Below are positions 35,901-46,968 of a stretch of DNA of 64,000 nucleotides, in pieces. Each line of letters opens with the position of its first letter. Position 1 is the stretch's first letter. This stretch comes from Epiperipatus broadwayi (Eukaryota; Onychophora; Udeonychophora; Euonychophora; Peripatidae), in NCBI GenBank assembly GCA_028023455.1, contig JAQFVV010013336.1:62001-126000 (forward strand), in the 5' to 3' direction. The notes below the pieces were generated by a model. That model was not told the origin of the DNA and made no database searches. It saw nothing but the letters and a program-made list of their open reading frames with translations. Both the position numbers and the translations under genes were made by a program.

Positions 35901-36171
35901 TTAATGTGTTTTCTTAAATTTTTTTTGACTGTAATTTTAATTTATATATGCACACAAAACATCTATTTTGTGGGTATGTGCGTTTAAATGGACTGTATTG
36001 TACACTTAAAGTACAATGGAAAAATATGCATTCTATTCTAATCATTGCTTATCAGCAAAAAGTTAGCTATTATATATATTTTCATTATACCTGAAGGGAA
36101 CTTGGAACAAAATATATGATAGTTCGCGGCTACACTGTATGTAGAATAGATAATCCATAAAACAAAATCTC

Positions 36172-36776
36172 ATCATCAATAACCATTATCAATCCACTGC
36201 AGGGTGAAGGTCTCTCCAAGTTCAATCCATGTTCTCCGATCTTATTTCTCTTCTCCACATCACCCCTGCACACTTTCTTATTTCATCCATCCATCTCACA
36301 TGTGGTCTCTTTCTGGGTCTTTCACAATCTCTTGGAATCCGGTTTAAGATTTCAATTGTCCATGTATAATCATCTCTTCTAGCAATATGTCCAGCCCAAC
36401 TCCATTTCAATCTTTTAATTTTTTCAATGAGGTCAGTAACATCTGTTTGTTCTCTTATCCATATAGTGTGTTTTCGATCTCTTCTTGTTACTCCCAACAT
36501 GCACCTCTCCATACTTCTTTGAGTGGTCTGAAGTCTCTGTATTGCTCTTGTTATTAAGTGTCCAAGTCTCAGATCCATAAGTAAGAACTTTATTAAAAAA
36601 CCTTCCTTTTCAAACTCATGGGCATATTTCCTTTTAGTATCAAGTTATTTCTAACAAAAGCACTCCAACCAAGTTTAATTCTATGATTAAATTTCATCCA
36701 TTATGTTTCCATCTCTATTGATAATCTGACCAAAGTATTTGTAGCTGTTAACTTCTTCTAACTCATCATAATCAAT
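36172..36776 (-). mobile_element. RTE-type LINE, 3' fragment, minus strand
   Basis: A third good RTE match: it starts with the TGATGATG-type tail and covers the C-terminal domain back to the region before YKYLGQII, where it stops. The open frame of 118 codons (36222-36578) reads MDLRLGHLITRAIQRLQTTQ onward with MERCMLGVTRRDRK and KRLKWSWAGHIARRDD intact. 5'-truncation at this point is typical of incomplete reverse transcription. Confidence 0.9.
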
Positions 36777-36837
36777 AAAAAAAATCTAGGTGTTATTAAA
36801 TGTAATGCTCTTGTAATCTACACTAATGCACATGCAC

Positions 36838-37095
36838 TAATATTCATATATCCATATATGGGATTTGAACTCAGATTTTCAAGCACCCTTCAACTATCCA
36901 CACTATCTCATATAACTGATACACATGACCACACACATGTAGAAAAGAAATAATCACCAATATACGTATTTCGTGCTAAACCAGCACTTGTCAGTTGGTC
37001 CAGATTATCATCTCCACACATATACACAATCAAAGCTCAGTTTATATTAAGATAGCTCAATCTTCATATTTAATGAACAGGCTTCAAACTATATG
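36838..37095 (-). mobile_element. Family D ribozyme element, single copy
   Basis: The minus strand runs from an AACAGGCTTCAAAC-type end through the hammerhead to a B-box-like GAGTTCAAATCCC block near 36.87 kb. This combination of a polymerase III-type promoter box with a hammerhead in one short repeat recalls the schistosome Smα SINE-like family, as established knowledge, but the sequences are not obviously the same. Confidence 0.65.
36950..37015 (-). ncRNA. Hammerhead ribozyme motif, family D, long stem I
   Basis: Minus strand: stem I pairs ACCAA with UUGGU, then, beyond a UGG bulge, UAAUC with GAUUA. The core is CUGACAA (36988-36994; the conserved G8 is A here), stem II is GUGCUG with UAGCAC, GAAA is intact, and the eight-base palindrome AUACGUAU leads to cleavage base A at 36961. 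The fold is preserved although G8 is lost, so this copy is probably inactive. Confidence 0.7.
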
Positions 37096-38345
37096 AACAA
37101 TATATTAGTTATAGAGTAAAAACATCCATTATCCCAATCAAGTGAAAGTATCAATAAATACAATTTAACATAATTTACCGATAAAAATGTAAATACTAAG
37201 TGTATAAATGCAAACTGTAATAAATTATAGAAGAAATGTGAGCCAAACAGTTGAGTGCTATCTCACCCAAGCTGGAAAAAAAAAGCCTTTTTTTCTATTT
37301 AATTACTTTCTTATCAAGCTAAAAAACGTCTGGATTAAATTCAGAAAGTTTTGATGGGAGCAGATTAGCAAATATGTTCTAATGGTAAGATGCAAAGCTG
37401 CTATAATTTTTTAAGAAATGAATATTAAAAAATTCATTAAATCTTTAGAATTTATAAATATGTTTAAAAGAATGTAAAACTTTCCGTCTATTGATAAGTC
37501 ATGAAAGAGAAATAAAAGTTTAATTATAAATTTAATTTTACCAAATTAAATAAATTGACTTTCTAGCGCTCTCAAAGAAAAGTTGTAACTCGGAGAATTA
37601 AATTAAATAGAAAATCTGAGATTTATCTGGAACAATTACCCAATTTTTTGTGGAAATGGCATGAATAGCTTTTTAATTAAAATTTCCTAACAATGAATCA
37701 TAAAACAGATATTGCTGTTATGAAGGCATTCTCTAGTCTAATTTTTGAAGCTTTTATTCATTCCAAATTAAGAAATTAGAAAAGCTAACAATAGACTTAA
37801 TGACCATAAAAGTATAACATTCTGCTACTAGCAATTATACAGGAAATAATTCTTTTTTAAAAAAAAGAGTAATGTCATAGGTATTTTGGTATTAAACCTG
37901 CAATGTAGGGGAGATAGGAGGCCTTTTCACACCCACAATAAATGTGTAATGTCACGATGATGTCAAATTGAAAGGAAATAAACACTGCGAGTATATGTGT
38001 AGCTACATGTTTTTCTTTATCAACGCAACTGATTTTTTTGTAATACTTCGATATTTTCAGTCTCATAATTAATGTATTTCTTCATTATTCAAAATAATTA
38101 ATGTATTTTTTTTTTTTGTGGTTTTATTTCGTTTTTTTTTTTTTTGGTTTAATTTGTTTATAAAAAAAAATATGTTTATTAGCACTTCTGTTGAAAATCC
38201 TAGCATACTTTGCATTCACTTGCTACATTTTCAGAGAAAAAAAATTTTAGTACAGATCTCCGTTTTCTGTGATAATATTAAATTTTTCGTTTCAAGGCGA
38301 CAATTACTATTATATATTACATGGTAAATATCGTATGAGTATACT
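37096..38345. other. AT-rich sequence, nothing recognised
   Basis: Short frames at 37875-38066 and 38118-38327 have no motif. Confidence 0.4.
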
Positions 38346-38348
38346 TAA

Positions 38349-38632
38349 TGTGTTTTTATAAATATTATTTAAAAACCAAAATCATTTACTTTTGTTTAGT
38401 AACAATTTTTTTGTGTGTAATGGTGTCATTTCATTAAGATCGCAGATCACTTTTTTTTTTTTTTTTGATTGCTAATGTTCTTAAAAGTTGTTAGTGTGAA
38501 AGTTGTATGTATAGTTAATGTCTTTTTATAAATATTATTTAAAAACTAAAATCAATTACTGTTTGTTTAGTGCATATTTAAACTTACAATTTTTTTGTGC
38601 AATGCTGTCATTTCATTAAGATCGCAAATCAC
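38349..38632. repeat. Two-copy tandem repeat, period about 170-180 bp
   Basis: Both copies share TTTTTATAAATATTATTTAA and CATTTCATTAAGATCGCA blocks. A third, shorter echo (GTCATTCTTCATGAAGATAGCA and TTCTTAAAAGTTGTTAGTG) follows up to about 38.73 kb. Confidence 0.7.
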
Positions 38633-38814
38633 TTTTTTTTTTTTGCTTTCAAATGTCATTCTTCATGAAGATAGCAAATCATATATATATAATTTTTTTT
38701 CAAATGTTCTTAAAAGTTGTTAGTGTCCAAGTTGTACATATTTGAATGTCTTGTTTAAAATTATAAAATTCTTATTGAAAATGATAAATATATTGTTTTT
38801 ACTTTCATTTATTT

Positions 38815-39069
38815 TTAGTCCTGCAACATGGAGCATGTATTAGACCTACTGCACCTGTTCGCATTCATATCAACTTCCCGATAACTTTGTAAATCTTGCC
38901 AAAATGCCATGTACAAGACCCGTGTACATGTCTGTTTTTTCCCAAAAAAGTCATGTACAAGATCCACGTACATGTTTAGTCAGATTCCAAGATTACAAAG
39001 TTATCAGCGGATTGATACAAATGTGAACAGGTGCAGTAGGTCTAATACATGCTCCGTGTTGCAGCTCTA
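38815..39069. mobile_element. 255-bp foldback element
   Basis: Near-perfect palindrome: arms of about 80 bases beginning TTAG, then a pair of bases, then CTGCAACA, and containing CATGTATTAGACCTACTGCA. The inner part has two inverted copies of CATGTACAAGA. It is clearly richer in G and C than its flanks, and its arms are well conserved, so it is younger than the foldback at 33.8 kb. Confidence 0.75.
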
Positions 39070-39289
39070 ATACCAAAGTACCGGCATGTGAATCTATGTA
39101 ATTTTACAGCAGTAAACATAAAAATTATATAATTTAAGAGTAACAGCTACTTGTCAATTAAAAATCTGAGACTTTTAATTAAAATAGCTTTATCTGGAAA
39201 TTGTTCTTGCAATTAATAATCAAATTCTTCCAAGTCATAATACTGTAAATACTTTTCACAAAATTTTTTAATTCCAAAGGTTTTAGTAA

Positions 39290-39485
39290 GCAGGTATAAT
39301 TGAAATGCTAGCCCTGTGCAGATTCGTGCAGTGGCAGGGCATCTGACTTGGGATCAGGAGATTCCAGGATCTATTCTTGGGCATGGCAGTCAAACTTCTT
39401 ATGAACTCCCGAACAATAAAGCAATTATTCCTCACATTGAAATGCTTAATTCTAGAATTAATTGCTTTAATAAAGACAAAACACA
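39290..39485 (+). mobile_element. tRNA-related SINE, second type
   Basis: Contains GTGGCAGGGCATCTGACTTG followed by GATCAGGAGATTCCAGGATC, where the last part is a weakened B box. After it come GAACTCCCGAACAATAAAG and an AT-rich tail. The same head and the same GAACTCCCAAG...AATAAAG block occur at 59.17-59.29 kb, which defines the family. The anticodon-loop-like CTTGGGA/CTTGAGA region suggests a serine-type tRNA ancestor, but I cannot be sure. Two small overlapping frames here are not genes. Confidence 0.65.
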
Positions 39486-40383
39486 TATTTTGTTTTAGTT
39501 GAAAAATACACTATGCCCTCATTATTCTCATAAAGGCATATTAGTTGAAGATATATGAACCTATATTTCTCTGTAATGACTTCTTAAAAAAGCAATATTA
39601 AGAAGTTAAATATACAATAATATGGAGAACTCATTAAATAAGATGCTATTAAAATGATAAATTTTTTCATGGTGCCCTGATTTAGATTTGGTCTTTGATT
39701 TAGCAAACTCAAAACTTTTCATGTATCCAATACAGCTGGTCATTCATATTGGTCATCTTATTTTAATTAAGATAAAAATGTCTTGGCCAGAAGAGTGCTA
39801 TTCACATAAAATAATCATAATATGGTATAACCTTTGTCATTGCTGGGTAGGTCACACATCTATGCACCAAGTTAAGCCCAAGATTCATTTTTATCTTTTA
39901 GATTCTTGAAGATACATTTCCATAATTATTATCACTGCTGAAGCAATCCATTTTGTACTTCCATTACACAGATTTTCATCTCTGATAATGCAATTACTAT
40001 TTTTTAAATAATTCCTTTATTTTAAAAAATCAAAATATATATATATACATTTTTTGTTTAAAAAAATACTTCCATTTAAATTTTAAGTTGCAGATTTTTA
40101 TATTTATTTATTTTTAAATAAATTTCCTGCTTTAATTAAATGGCACCTATGCTAATTTTGCAGTTAATTCCATATCTCACATAAAAATGGCTCTGGGTCT
40201 CGATCAAATTTCTTCTATCACTTTTTTTTTTTTTTTTTGAGAAATATCTGATGCAATCGTCAAAATATTTATCCCAATTATTATCAAGTTTTCTTATCCA
40301 ATTATATATTTTATTGTCAAAAACCATACCACACCTTACTGACCAAATTATTTTTGGAACGTAAAAATAAAATTGCATTGTAT
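39486..40383. other. AT-rich sequence with a weak minus-strand frame
   Basis: The 80-codon minus-strand frame at 40136-40378 (containing LDNNWDKYFDDCIRYFS) has a less random look than most but no motif I know, and it abuts the possible LTR. Not called as a gene. Confidence 0.35.
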
Positions 40384-42612
40384 TGTAACGAGCATAGACG
40401 TTCGTTACATTGTTTGTTTTTTTTAAATTTATTAAACATGAAAGTAAATTAAAAAGTTCGCATTTAAAAATTTTCTTTAAGAATTAAAAATTGAAATTAA
40501 ATATCATCTTAAACTCTTATATATTAAATCGCACAGATAATGAAAAATTATTAAAATAAAACTTTATTAAAGAAAAAGTATTTTAAAACTAAATTTTAAA
40601 AAGATTTGGAGATGAAATTATATCTTTAAATTTATCGTTAAATATATCTTTGATTTGGAAAACAGGTTAATTAGAAATGGAAATGATTGTTAATTAGTTA
40701 AATGTAAACCAGCCTTCGGCATTTAAATGTAAAAACACCGGTCAGATAGGAAAACAATAGAAACTGTTAGCAAATAAGAAGAAATCCCTATGGAATCGGA
40801 CCGCAGCGAAAGGACCATCGCATCGGATGACGTAATGTTAAGTCAATCTTTCAAAGGAATATAAAAGGACAAGTTTGGAAATTATTAATTAGTGACTGGA
40901 AATTGATTATTACGATGTGACTATATGTAGTAGTACGGAGTTGGAGGAATTGACAGACGCACGGTCAATTCTTTCAGCTGTTAAAGAAAGGAGAAATGAA
41001 CTATCGTTTCCTACATTGAGGACCAACTAAATTAAAAAACCTCCGAATGAATAAATAAAACAACGGCTAAATGGATATCAATCTTAGGACGGCGTGTGAA
41101 TTTACGTTCATGGCAAGCAACGGATAAAGTTGGACGTGTTAAAAATCGTAAGAACTTTATATTCACTTGAAAAAATAAGAACTCTAAATTTTAAAACTTT
41201 TTATTAAATGATGCAATAGAATCCTATCTGACCAAACTAAATTCTTTATTAATAGTGTTATTTGATGTATTTTTTTTTCTTATTTATGTAAAATCATTTC
41301 CATTTATTTATTTTTTTATTCTTTAAGTTTTTATCATGATTTTTTTTTGTTTTTCGTTAAATTAATTATATAAATGTTAAACTTAAGTCGGGCGTGAATG
41401 GCTGTATAGATTTGTAAAGTTATATTAGGGGAGGGTAATCTTAGGTTATTTGTGTCGTTGTTAGATTGGGTCAATGGATTGGATATATTGATGTAGTTAG
41501 TAGATGTAATTGGAGATTCGCTACTGGCAGAATCGCTTCATACGCCGCACTCTCCCGTTTTGCCTATGGAAGGAATTATAAGACGCAGAGCGCAGTTCCT
41601 TTCTATGGAGTTTTTTTTTTTATTGTTCTTCTCGTTGGATAGAAGTAATATTCCTATCTAATGAGAGTCAATATCTTCTTTTAATCTTTTTGGTGCTGCC
41701 GTATTCCGTATTACATTGAATACATCGATGTATCAGATGGATTGATGCCAGTTTGACTGCGAATTTTAGCCTAAGGTTAAATAGGGATAGAATATTTTAT
41801 TTTCAAATGCAAATCTATGTGGTCTATTCATACTTGACCCTAAATAAAAATACATTAAATTTAAGTTGTTTATAGACGCTTGCATGGATTGGTTATCGGT
41901 TAAGTATGTTTTGGGTTTTCATATTTGATCAAAATATATAGACATTCGATAAATAATGATACCTTACGGTGAGTATCTAAAATGTATTTATTCGGATGTC
42001 TTTTAAGTTATTGGTGACAATGCAAGTATCTTATGATGAATACTATTGGATTACGTAGAAATTTCCCTCCGCAATTGTCAGTAATCAATAATTTTGTATT
42101 TTGATCGTTTATGTTTACTTTGAAATGTTTTTGACCTTGAAATCTATGTAACCGATCTATATTCAACATTATAAACAAGCTTTCCTAAATTTATCTGTGC
42201 GAACTTAATTAAAATGTAAAATTAGAATATAATAGTAATTAAAGGTAAATTAAAGTCAAAAATCAAAGTTAAAAATAATGTTAAATGTTAAAATGTAAAC
42301 TAATACTAAAATAATTTTAAATCTTATATATATGTGCATAAATAAATGTTTGTATGTTAATTACTGGCAGTGGATTATTTTATTTATTTTTTTTAATGTT
42401 GAAATCTAATTAGATAAGATATGATATTATTTAATCTCTGCTATTCCACTGAGCTAGTGACATGGGCTAACGACCGGAACCAAAATATTTTTAAAAAAAT
42501 TTTTTTTTTTTTGACTTACGTATCTGCCGACTTTATAAATTTTCTAGGTTCAAATGCCTAGATGGCGCCCCATAGTGCAGATTACGTAAGTCTATTTCTC
42601 CGGATCGTTACA
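40384..42612. mobile_element. Possible long terminal repeat or LTR-like element
   Basis: Starts TGTAACGA and ends TCGTTACA, the TG...CA inverted tips typical of retrotransposon LTRs, with GTAT repeated on both sides (40380-40383 and 42613-42616) as a four-base target duplication. A TATAAAAG box lies at 40860. A hairpin near the right end (GACTTACGTATCTGC with GCAGATTACGTAAGTC) encloses TGGCGCCC, which resembles an LTR-primer site but lies inside, not after, the boundary. At 2.2 kb it would be a long solo LTR. There is no internal coding region and no second copy in the window, so this stays tentative. Confidence 0.35.
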
Positions 42613-43029
42613 GTATGGATAAACTTGGCACCATGTTTAAAAAGACCTACAGGTTAGCTAAAATGCAAATTTAAAAATTTTTTTTTTTTTAAATTTCAAA
42701 TGGGTTGAGATAGTAAATCAAAAATTGCCTAAATCTAATAAATAAAATATATATATATCCACAAATGATTAACAAATCTCTGTTGTCAAGTATCGAATTC
42801 TGGTATCTAAACTATGTTTACTAATTTTATTTGTTTCAATTATTGAAAATTCTTATTTTACAAGATTATTTACTAAGTATTTAATTACAAAATTGTTCTC
42901 CATATTTAAATTGGCTATAATAGAAAAATGTTTGATACATAAAATAATAATGTTTTAAGAAAACTTAAAATGATTGTTGTTATAAAAATGTTATTTTATT
43001 ATTTTTTATAATTAATACATTTTACAATT
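42613..43029. other. AT-rich sequence, nothing recognised
   Basis: No supportable feature. Confidence 0.4.
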
Positions 43030-44290
43030 TATTAAGATCCTGTTATAGATGACAGAGTTCATGGCAGAAAATATTTAAGTGCATCTAAAAAATTGAAAAA
43101 TAATTAAGAAGAAAACAAACAGTATAATATGTGATTGAAAATTCCATAAGACAAAAAAAGTAGAAAAGTATATATCTTTATACCAGATTTCTTTGGAAAA
43201 AATTATAAAAATTCAGAAATATCAAATTGATCATAACAGAAATTTTTATGAATAATTGTCAAAACTATCCCGAAGAAGATATTGAATACAATGCTAATAG
43301 AGAAACCATAGATCTTTCCATTTGTGAAAATCATAATGAAAATGAAAAACTAAACAAGAACTACATTATTGAAAATTCTAGTTCTGGAAAAACATTTGAA
43401 ATTAAAAACTTCACATTTGGAATATGATTTTTAAAGAACAATTGTAATTAACCCAACATATTTTAGCTTTCGAAGTACCTTCTGATACATTGGTAAGTAA
43501 CTGAGTGATTGTCAAGTTTGATTTAATTTTATGTGATTATTTAAATAGAAAAGAACACCAATATTTATCTCATTCAATTCCAAGTGAGTTAATAAATGTA
43601 AATACAATATGAAGTTCCAAAGCCATTAAAGATGCAATAAAACAAACTAAATACTATTTAACTTTATTAGACTGTTTCCCGGAAGTTAGTCGTTAAAAAA
43701 AACTTCTTCATTATGTTAATATAATATATAATGATGTTAAAATAAATTATTAAATTTGAAGTAATTCATAATATAACAGAAAAAGGATTACATGAAACAA
43801 TCAAGTATATTTTCAACAATTTAGAATTTATCTAGTTGTCCTAAGCAATTTTTACGATAATGGTACCAATATGAGAGAAGTATATCAAGAGATACAAACC
43901 CGCATATTACATGAAAATGAAAAGAGCTTTTTAGATAACATGGAGGAACTACAATAAGTAAAACTATGTCCATACAACAAAAAATTAACGAATTTAAATT
44001 TTTAGTCAATTTAATTATTTAATTTGAGATTTTATCAAAAGTTAACATGGCAAATAAAATTTTACAAAATCAAAAAATATATATAAATGTGGCCACAAAA
44101 TATTTAAAAGAACTGATTGTATAATTGATTCAAAAGTACCAATAACATAGCAAAATAAATTGCAAAAGAATTAAACATAATGTCAAATCCTAAATCTTCA
44201 TAGAGAAATAAAAATAATAAAGTTATTTGATGATAATTTGCTAATAATTAGCAATGAAGCCAATTTTCATGTAAATTATTTTTTTTAAAT
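43030..44290 (+). pseudogene. Decayed hAT-type transposase (ZMYM1/TTF-like)
   Basis: Pieces of a zinc-finger-MYM1-like hAT transposase appear in order, in shifting frames. At 43.2-43.43 kb: NYPEED, then ENEKLNKNYIIENSSSGKTF, where the family has NGEKxxRxWLxYSxSxxxVFCFCCKLF. At 43.85-43.93 kb: FYDNGTNMREVYQEIQTRIL, followed by HENEKSFL, which closely follows the family's QGYDNGANMxGxxxGVQxRILxxNxxALFVPC signature. At 44.05-44.2 kb: KVNMANKILQNQKIYINVAT and AKEIAKELNIMS, matching the helical insertion before the dimerisation domain. The protein would bind transposon ends and cut and paste hAT DNA. Stops throughout; the C-terminus has been cut off by the RTE insertion that follows or by deletion. 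Confidence 0.7.
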
Positions 44291-44343
44291 AATAGATATA
44301 GTATAACAGAATTTTTTTTTTTTTTTGAATAACAAAAAATATT

Positions 44344-45219
44344 TTGTATTTTTATATAACAATATTGATTGATGGTGTATCAGACAGAGTGGCAAGATTA
44401 GTTATACAACTTAATAGCAGATATCAAATGCAGATAATTCAGGTTTATGCCCCAACAAGTTCTCACAGTGATGAAGTAGTAGAAGATTTTTATATGGATG
44501 TACAAAAGGCTTTTGATCAGAGTAAACAACATTTTAAAATTGTTATGGGAGATTTTAATACTAGAATTGGTAAACAAATGAAAGATGAAAGTGTTGTAGG
44601 TAATTTTGGTTATGGTAATAGAAATGAGAGAGGACATAGACTTGTGGAGTTTGCAGAAAAAGAAAAACTTTATATTATGAATTCATTTTTTGAGAAAAAT
44701 GTTAAAAGGAAATGGACATGGAAGCATCCAAATGAAGGTACAGCAGAATTGGATTATATTTTGACTAACAGGAAATACATATTTCAAGATTGTAATGTTC
44801 TTAATAAATTTAACACAGGAAGTGATCATCGATTAGTAAGGTGTAAGTTACGTGTTAATGTAAAACTAGAGAGACAAAAATTATTGAGAAAAACAATATT
44901 TACAGTTGATGTTCCTAATCTTCAGAAACATTCTAATGAATTTAAATTAGAACTTACAAATAGGTTTCAAGTGTTAGGAGATTTTGAACATGATTCAGAT
45001 TTGAATGAAATTAATATGAAAATAACTGATACACTTTTAAAAACTGCAACAAAGATAGCTGGTAGAAAAAAGCAGCAATTGACTAATAAAATTTCTACTG
45101 AGACTAGAGAATTTATGAAGAAAAGAAGAAATATGAAGATATACAAAAATGATGTATTAAAAGAATTGAATATCTCAAATTTTGTAAAATGGTACGGAAA
45201 AAAGTTGAAAATGATATAA
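44344..45219 (+). CDS. RTE endonuclease domain (5'-truncated)
   Basis: A 291-codon frame carrying an exonuclease-endonuclease-phosphatase fold that nicks target DNA for LINE insertion. Visible motifs: IQVYAPTS near residues 32-39, the GDFN metal-site motif at 69-72, ELDYIL near 135-140 and the SDHRLV motif at 160-165 whose histidine is catalytic in the family. The first strand and the first catalytic glutamate of the fold are missing upstream, so the domain is incomplete. The last 80 residues are charged linker leading to the reverse transcriptase. The frame ends 31 bases after the start of the next frame because of a single-base shift; in an intact element the two are one protein. The methionine used is only the first in the frame. 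Confidence 0.85.
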   Translation: MYFYITILIDGVSDRVARLVIQLNSRYQMQIIQVYAPTSSHSDEVVEDFYMDVQKAFDQSKQHFKIVMGDFNTRIGKQMKDESVVGNFGYGNRNERGHRLVEFAEKEKLYIMNSFFEKNVKRKWTWKHPNEGTAELDYILTNRKYIFQDCNVLNKFNTGSDHRLVRCKLRVNVKLERQKLLRKTIFTVDVPNLQKHSNEFKLELTNRFQVLGDFEHDSDLNEINMKITDTLLKTATKIAGRKKQQLTNKISTETREFMKKRRNMKIYKNDVLKELNISNFVKWYGKKLKMI

Positions 45220-46949
45220 GAAAGTATAACTGTGAAATAGCAAGGAAAGCTGTAGAAGAAAATAAAAGTCTCAAGAATGTTAAACAACATTTTGGTATTG
45301 GTAGGAAATTTATATCTGCAATAAGAAAAAAAGATGGAATTATTACTAAAAAGAGAGATGACATCGTGAAATTGGTAGAAGATTTTTATCAAGAATTATA
45401 TAGTAATAAAGAACAAGTACCTCCTATATCTATTACATCTTCTGAATTGCCCAGAATTTTAAATGAAGAAGTGAGACATGCAATTAAATGTATGAAGAAA
45501 GGAAAGGCTCCAGGAAATGATGGAATTATAATTGATATATTAAAAGAAGGAGGTGAAGAAATAGAAACAATTTTAGCAAAATTATATACCAAATGTCTAA
45601 ATGATAAAGATGTACCGGAAGATTGGAAGAATGCAGTAATAATATTAATATTTAAAAAAGGTGATAAAGAAGATATTAGAAATTACAGACCTATCAGCCT
45701 TTTATCAGTTTTATATAAAATTTTTACCAAGATAATTACAACTCGTCTACAGAGAACTTTGGATTTCCACCAACCAAGAGAACAAGCTGGATTTAAAAGT
45801 GGTTTTAGTACAATAGATCATATCCAGGTATTGAGAGAAGTCATAGAAAGGACAAATGAATATGAGTTGTCATTATGTTTTGGATTTGTAGATTATGAAA
45901 AGGCATTAGACTCTATACACATTTCTTCAGTGATTAAAGCATTGGATCATCAAGGTATAGATCCAGGATATTGTCATATTTTAAAGAATATTTATAAAAA
46001 TGCAACAGCAACAATTAGATTACATAATGATACTGGAAAAATCAACATTGAGAAAGGTGTAAGACAAGGTGACTCCATATCTCCAAAACTTTTTACAGCA
46101 GTGCTGCAAGAAGTATTTTGTGGATTAAAATGGGAAACTAAAGGAATAAAAGTAAATGGAGAGTATTTAAGTCATTTAGATTTTGCAGATGATGTAGTTG
46201 TTTTTGCAAATAATGCTTCAGAGCTGCAGGAAATGTTGCAGGAGTTAGCAGATGAAAGTAGAAAAGTAGGACTAAAGATAAATGTTAAAAAGACTAAAGT
46301 AATGTTTAATCGATTTGCTCAAAATATGAAAATAAAGATTGATTATGAAGAATTAGAAGAAGTTAACAGTTACAAATACCTTGGTCAGATTATTAATACA
46401 GATGGAAACATAATGGAGGAAATTAATCATAGAATTAAACTTGGTTGGAGTGCTTTTGGTAGAAATAACTTGATACTAAAAGGAAATATGCCTATGTGTT
46501 TGAAAAGAATGGTTTTTAACAAATGTGTTTTACCAGTTCTTACTTATGGATCTGAGACTTGGACACTTAATAGAAGAGCAATACAGAGACTTCAGACCAC
46601 TCAAAGGAGTATGGAGAGATGTATGTTGGGAGTAACAAGAAGAGATCGAAAACGCAATGTATGGGTAAGACAACAAACAGGTGTTACTGACCTTATTGAA
46701 AAAATTAAAAGATTGAAATGGAGTTGGGCTGGACATATTGCTAGAAGAAATTATAATAGATGGACAATTGAAATTTTAAACTGGATTCCAAGAGATTGTA
46801 AAAGACTCAGAAAGAGACCACATGTGAGATGGATGGATGAAATAAGAAAATGTGCAGGGGTGTTGTGGAAAAGAGAAGCTAAAGATCGGAGAAGATGGAT
46901 TAAACTTGGAGAGACCTTCATCCTGCAGTGGATTGATAATGGTTGTTGA
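45189..46949 (+). CDS. RTE reverse transcriptase and C-terminal domain
   Basis: A 586-codon frame encoding the polymerase of the LINE. In order: GKAPGNDGI (106-114), NYRPISLLSVLYKIF (165-179), REQAGFKSGFSTIDHI (197-212), motif A FGFVDYEKALDS (231-242), GVRQGDSISPKLF (290-302), the catalytic FADD box (332-335), LKINVKKTKVMF, and YKYLGQII. The last 140 residues carry the conserved ERCMLGVTRRDRK and KRLKWSWAGHIARR blocks of the RTE C-terminal domain, with final WIKLGETFI. FADD, not YADD, is shared with the minus-strand copy at 20 kb, so it is a family feature and not damage. The motif A residue L240 is F in the other copy (YEKAFDS), so here it may be a mutation. The stop is followed closely by the TGATGA tail. 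Confidence 0.9.
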   Translation: MVRKKVENDIRKYNCEIARKAVEENKSLKNVKQHFGIGRKFISAIRKKDGIITKKRDDIVKLVEDFYQELYSNKEQVPPISITSSELPRILNEEVRHAIKCMKKGKAPGNDGIIIDILKEGGEEIETILAKLYTKCLNDKDVPEDWKNAVIILIFKKGDKEDIRNYRPISLLSVLYKIFTKIITTRLQRTLDFHQPREQAGFKSGFSTIDHIQVLREVIERTNEYELSLCFGFVDYEKALDSIHISSVIKALDHQGIDPGYCHILKNIYKNATATIRLHNDTGKINIEKGVRQGDSISPKLFTAVLQEVFCGLKWETKGIKVNGEYLSHLDFADDVVVFANNASELQEMLQELADESRKVGLKINVKKTKVMFNRFAQNMKIKIDYEELEEVNSYKYLGQIINTDGNIMEEINHRIKLGWSAFGRNNLILKGNMPMCLKRMVFNKCVLPVLTYGSETWTLNRRAIQRLQTTQRSMERCMLGVTRRDRKRNVWVRQQTGVTDLIEKIKRLKWSWAGHIARRNYNRWTIEILNWIPRDCKRLRKRPHVRWMDEIRKCAGVLWKREAKDRRRWIKLGETFILQWIDNGC

Positions 46950-46968
46950 TGATGATGATGATGATGAT
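46947..46968. repeat. RTE 3' microsatellite tail
   Basis: Six or so GAT repeats directly follow the stop codon; this kind of simple-repeat tail replaces poly(A) in RTE-type LINEs. Confidence 0.85.

Larger units (their letters stand above)
44335..46968 (+). mobile_element. RTE-type LINE, best copy, 5'-truncated
   Basis: The most intact mobile element in the window. It lacks the start of the endonuclease but keeps the rest of the endonuclease, the whole reverse transcriptase, the C-terminal domain and the 3' tail of repeated TGATGA units that is typical of RTE elements. One frameshift near 45.19 kb splits the protein in two. It inserted just after the hAT remnant; a T run (around 44.31 kb) precedes it. 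Three other copies lie in this window (0.2-3.1 kb plus, 19.5-21.1 kb minus, 36.2-36.8 kb minus), so this family was an abundant coloniser. Probably inactive because of truncation and frameshift. Confidence 0.92.

Noticed and set aside
42440-42500. tRNA A-box-like TAGCTCAGTGG on the minus strand
   Set aside because: No B box at usable distance; most likely chance within the LTR-like region.
44398-45392. Minus-strand frames of 79, 141 and 83 codons
   Set aside because: Antisense shadows of the RTE endonuclease and reverse transcriptase.
46530-46736. Minus-strand 68-codon frame, similar to one at 19764-19970
   Set aside because: Similar only because both are antisense to the same RTE C-terminal region.
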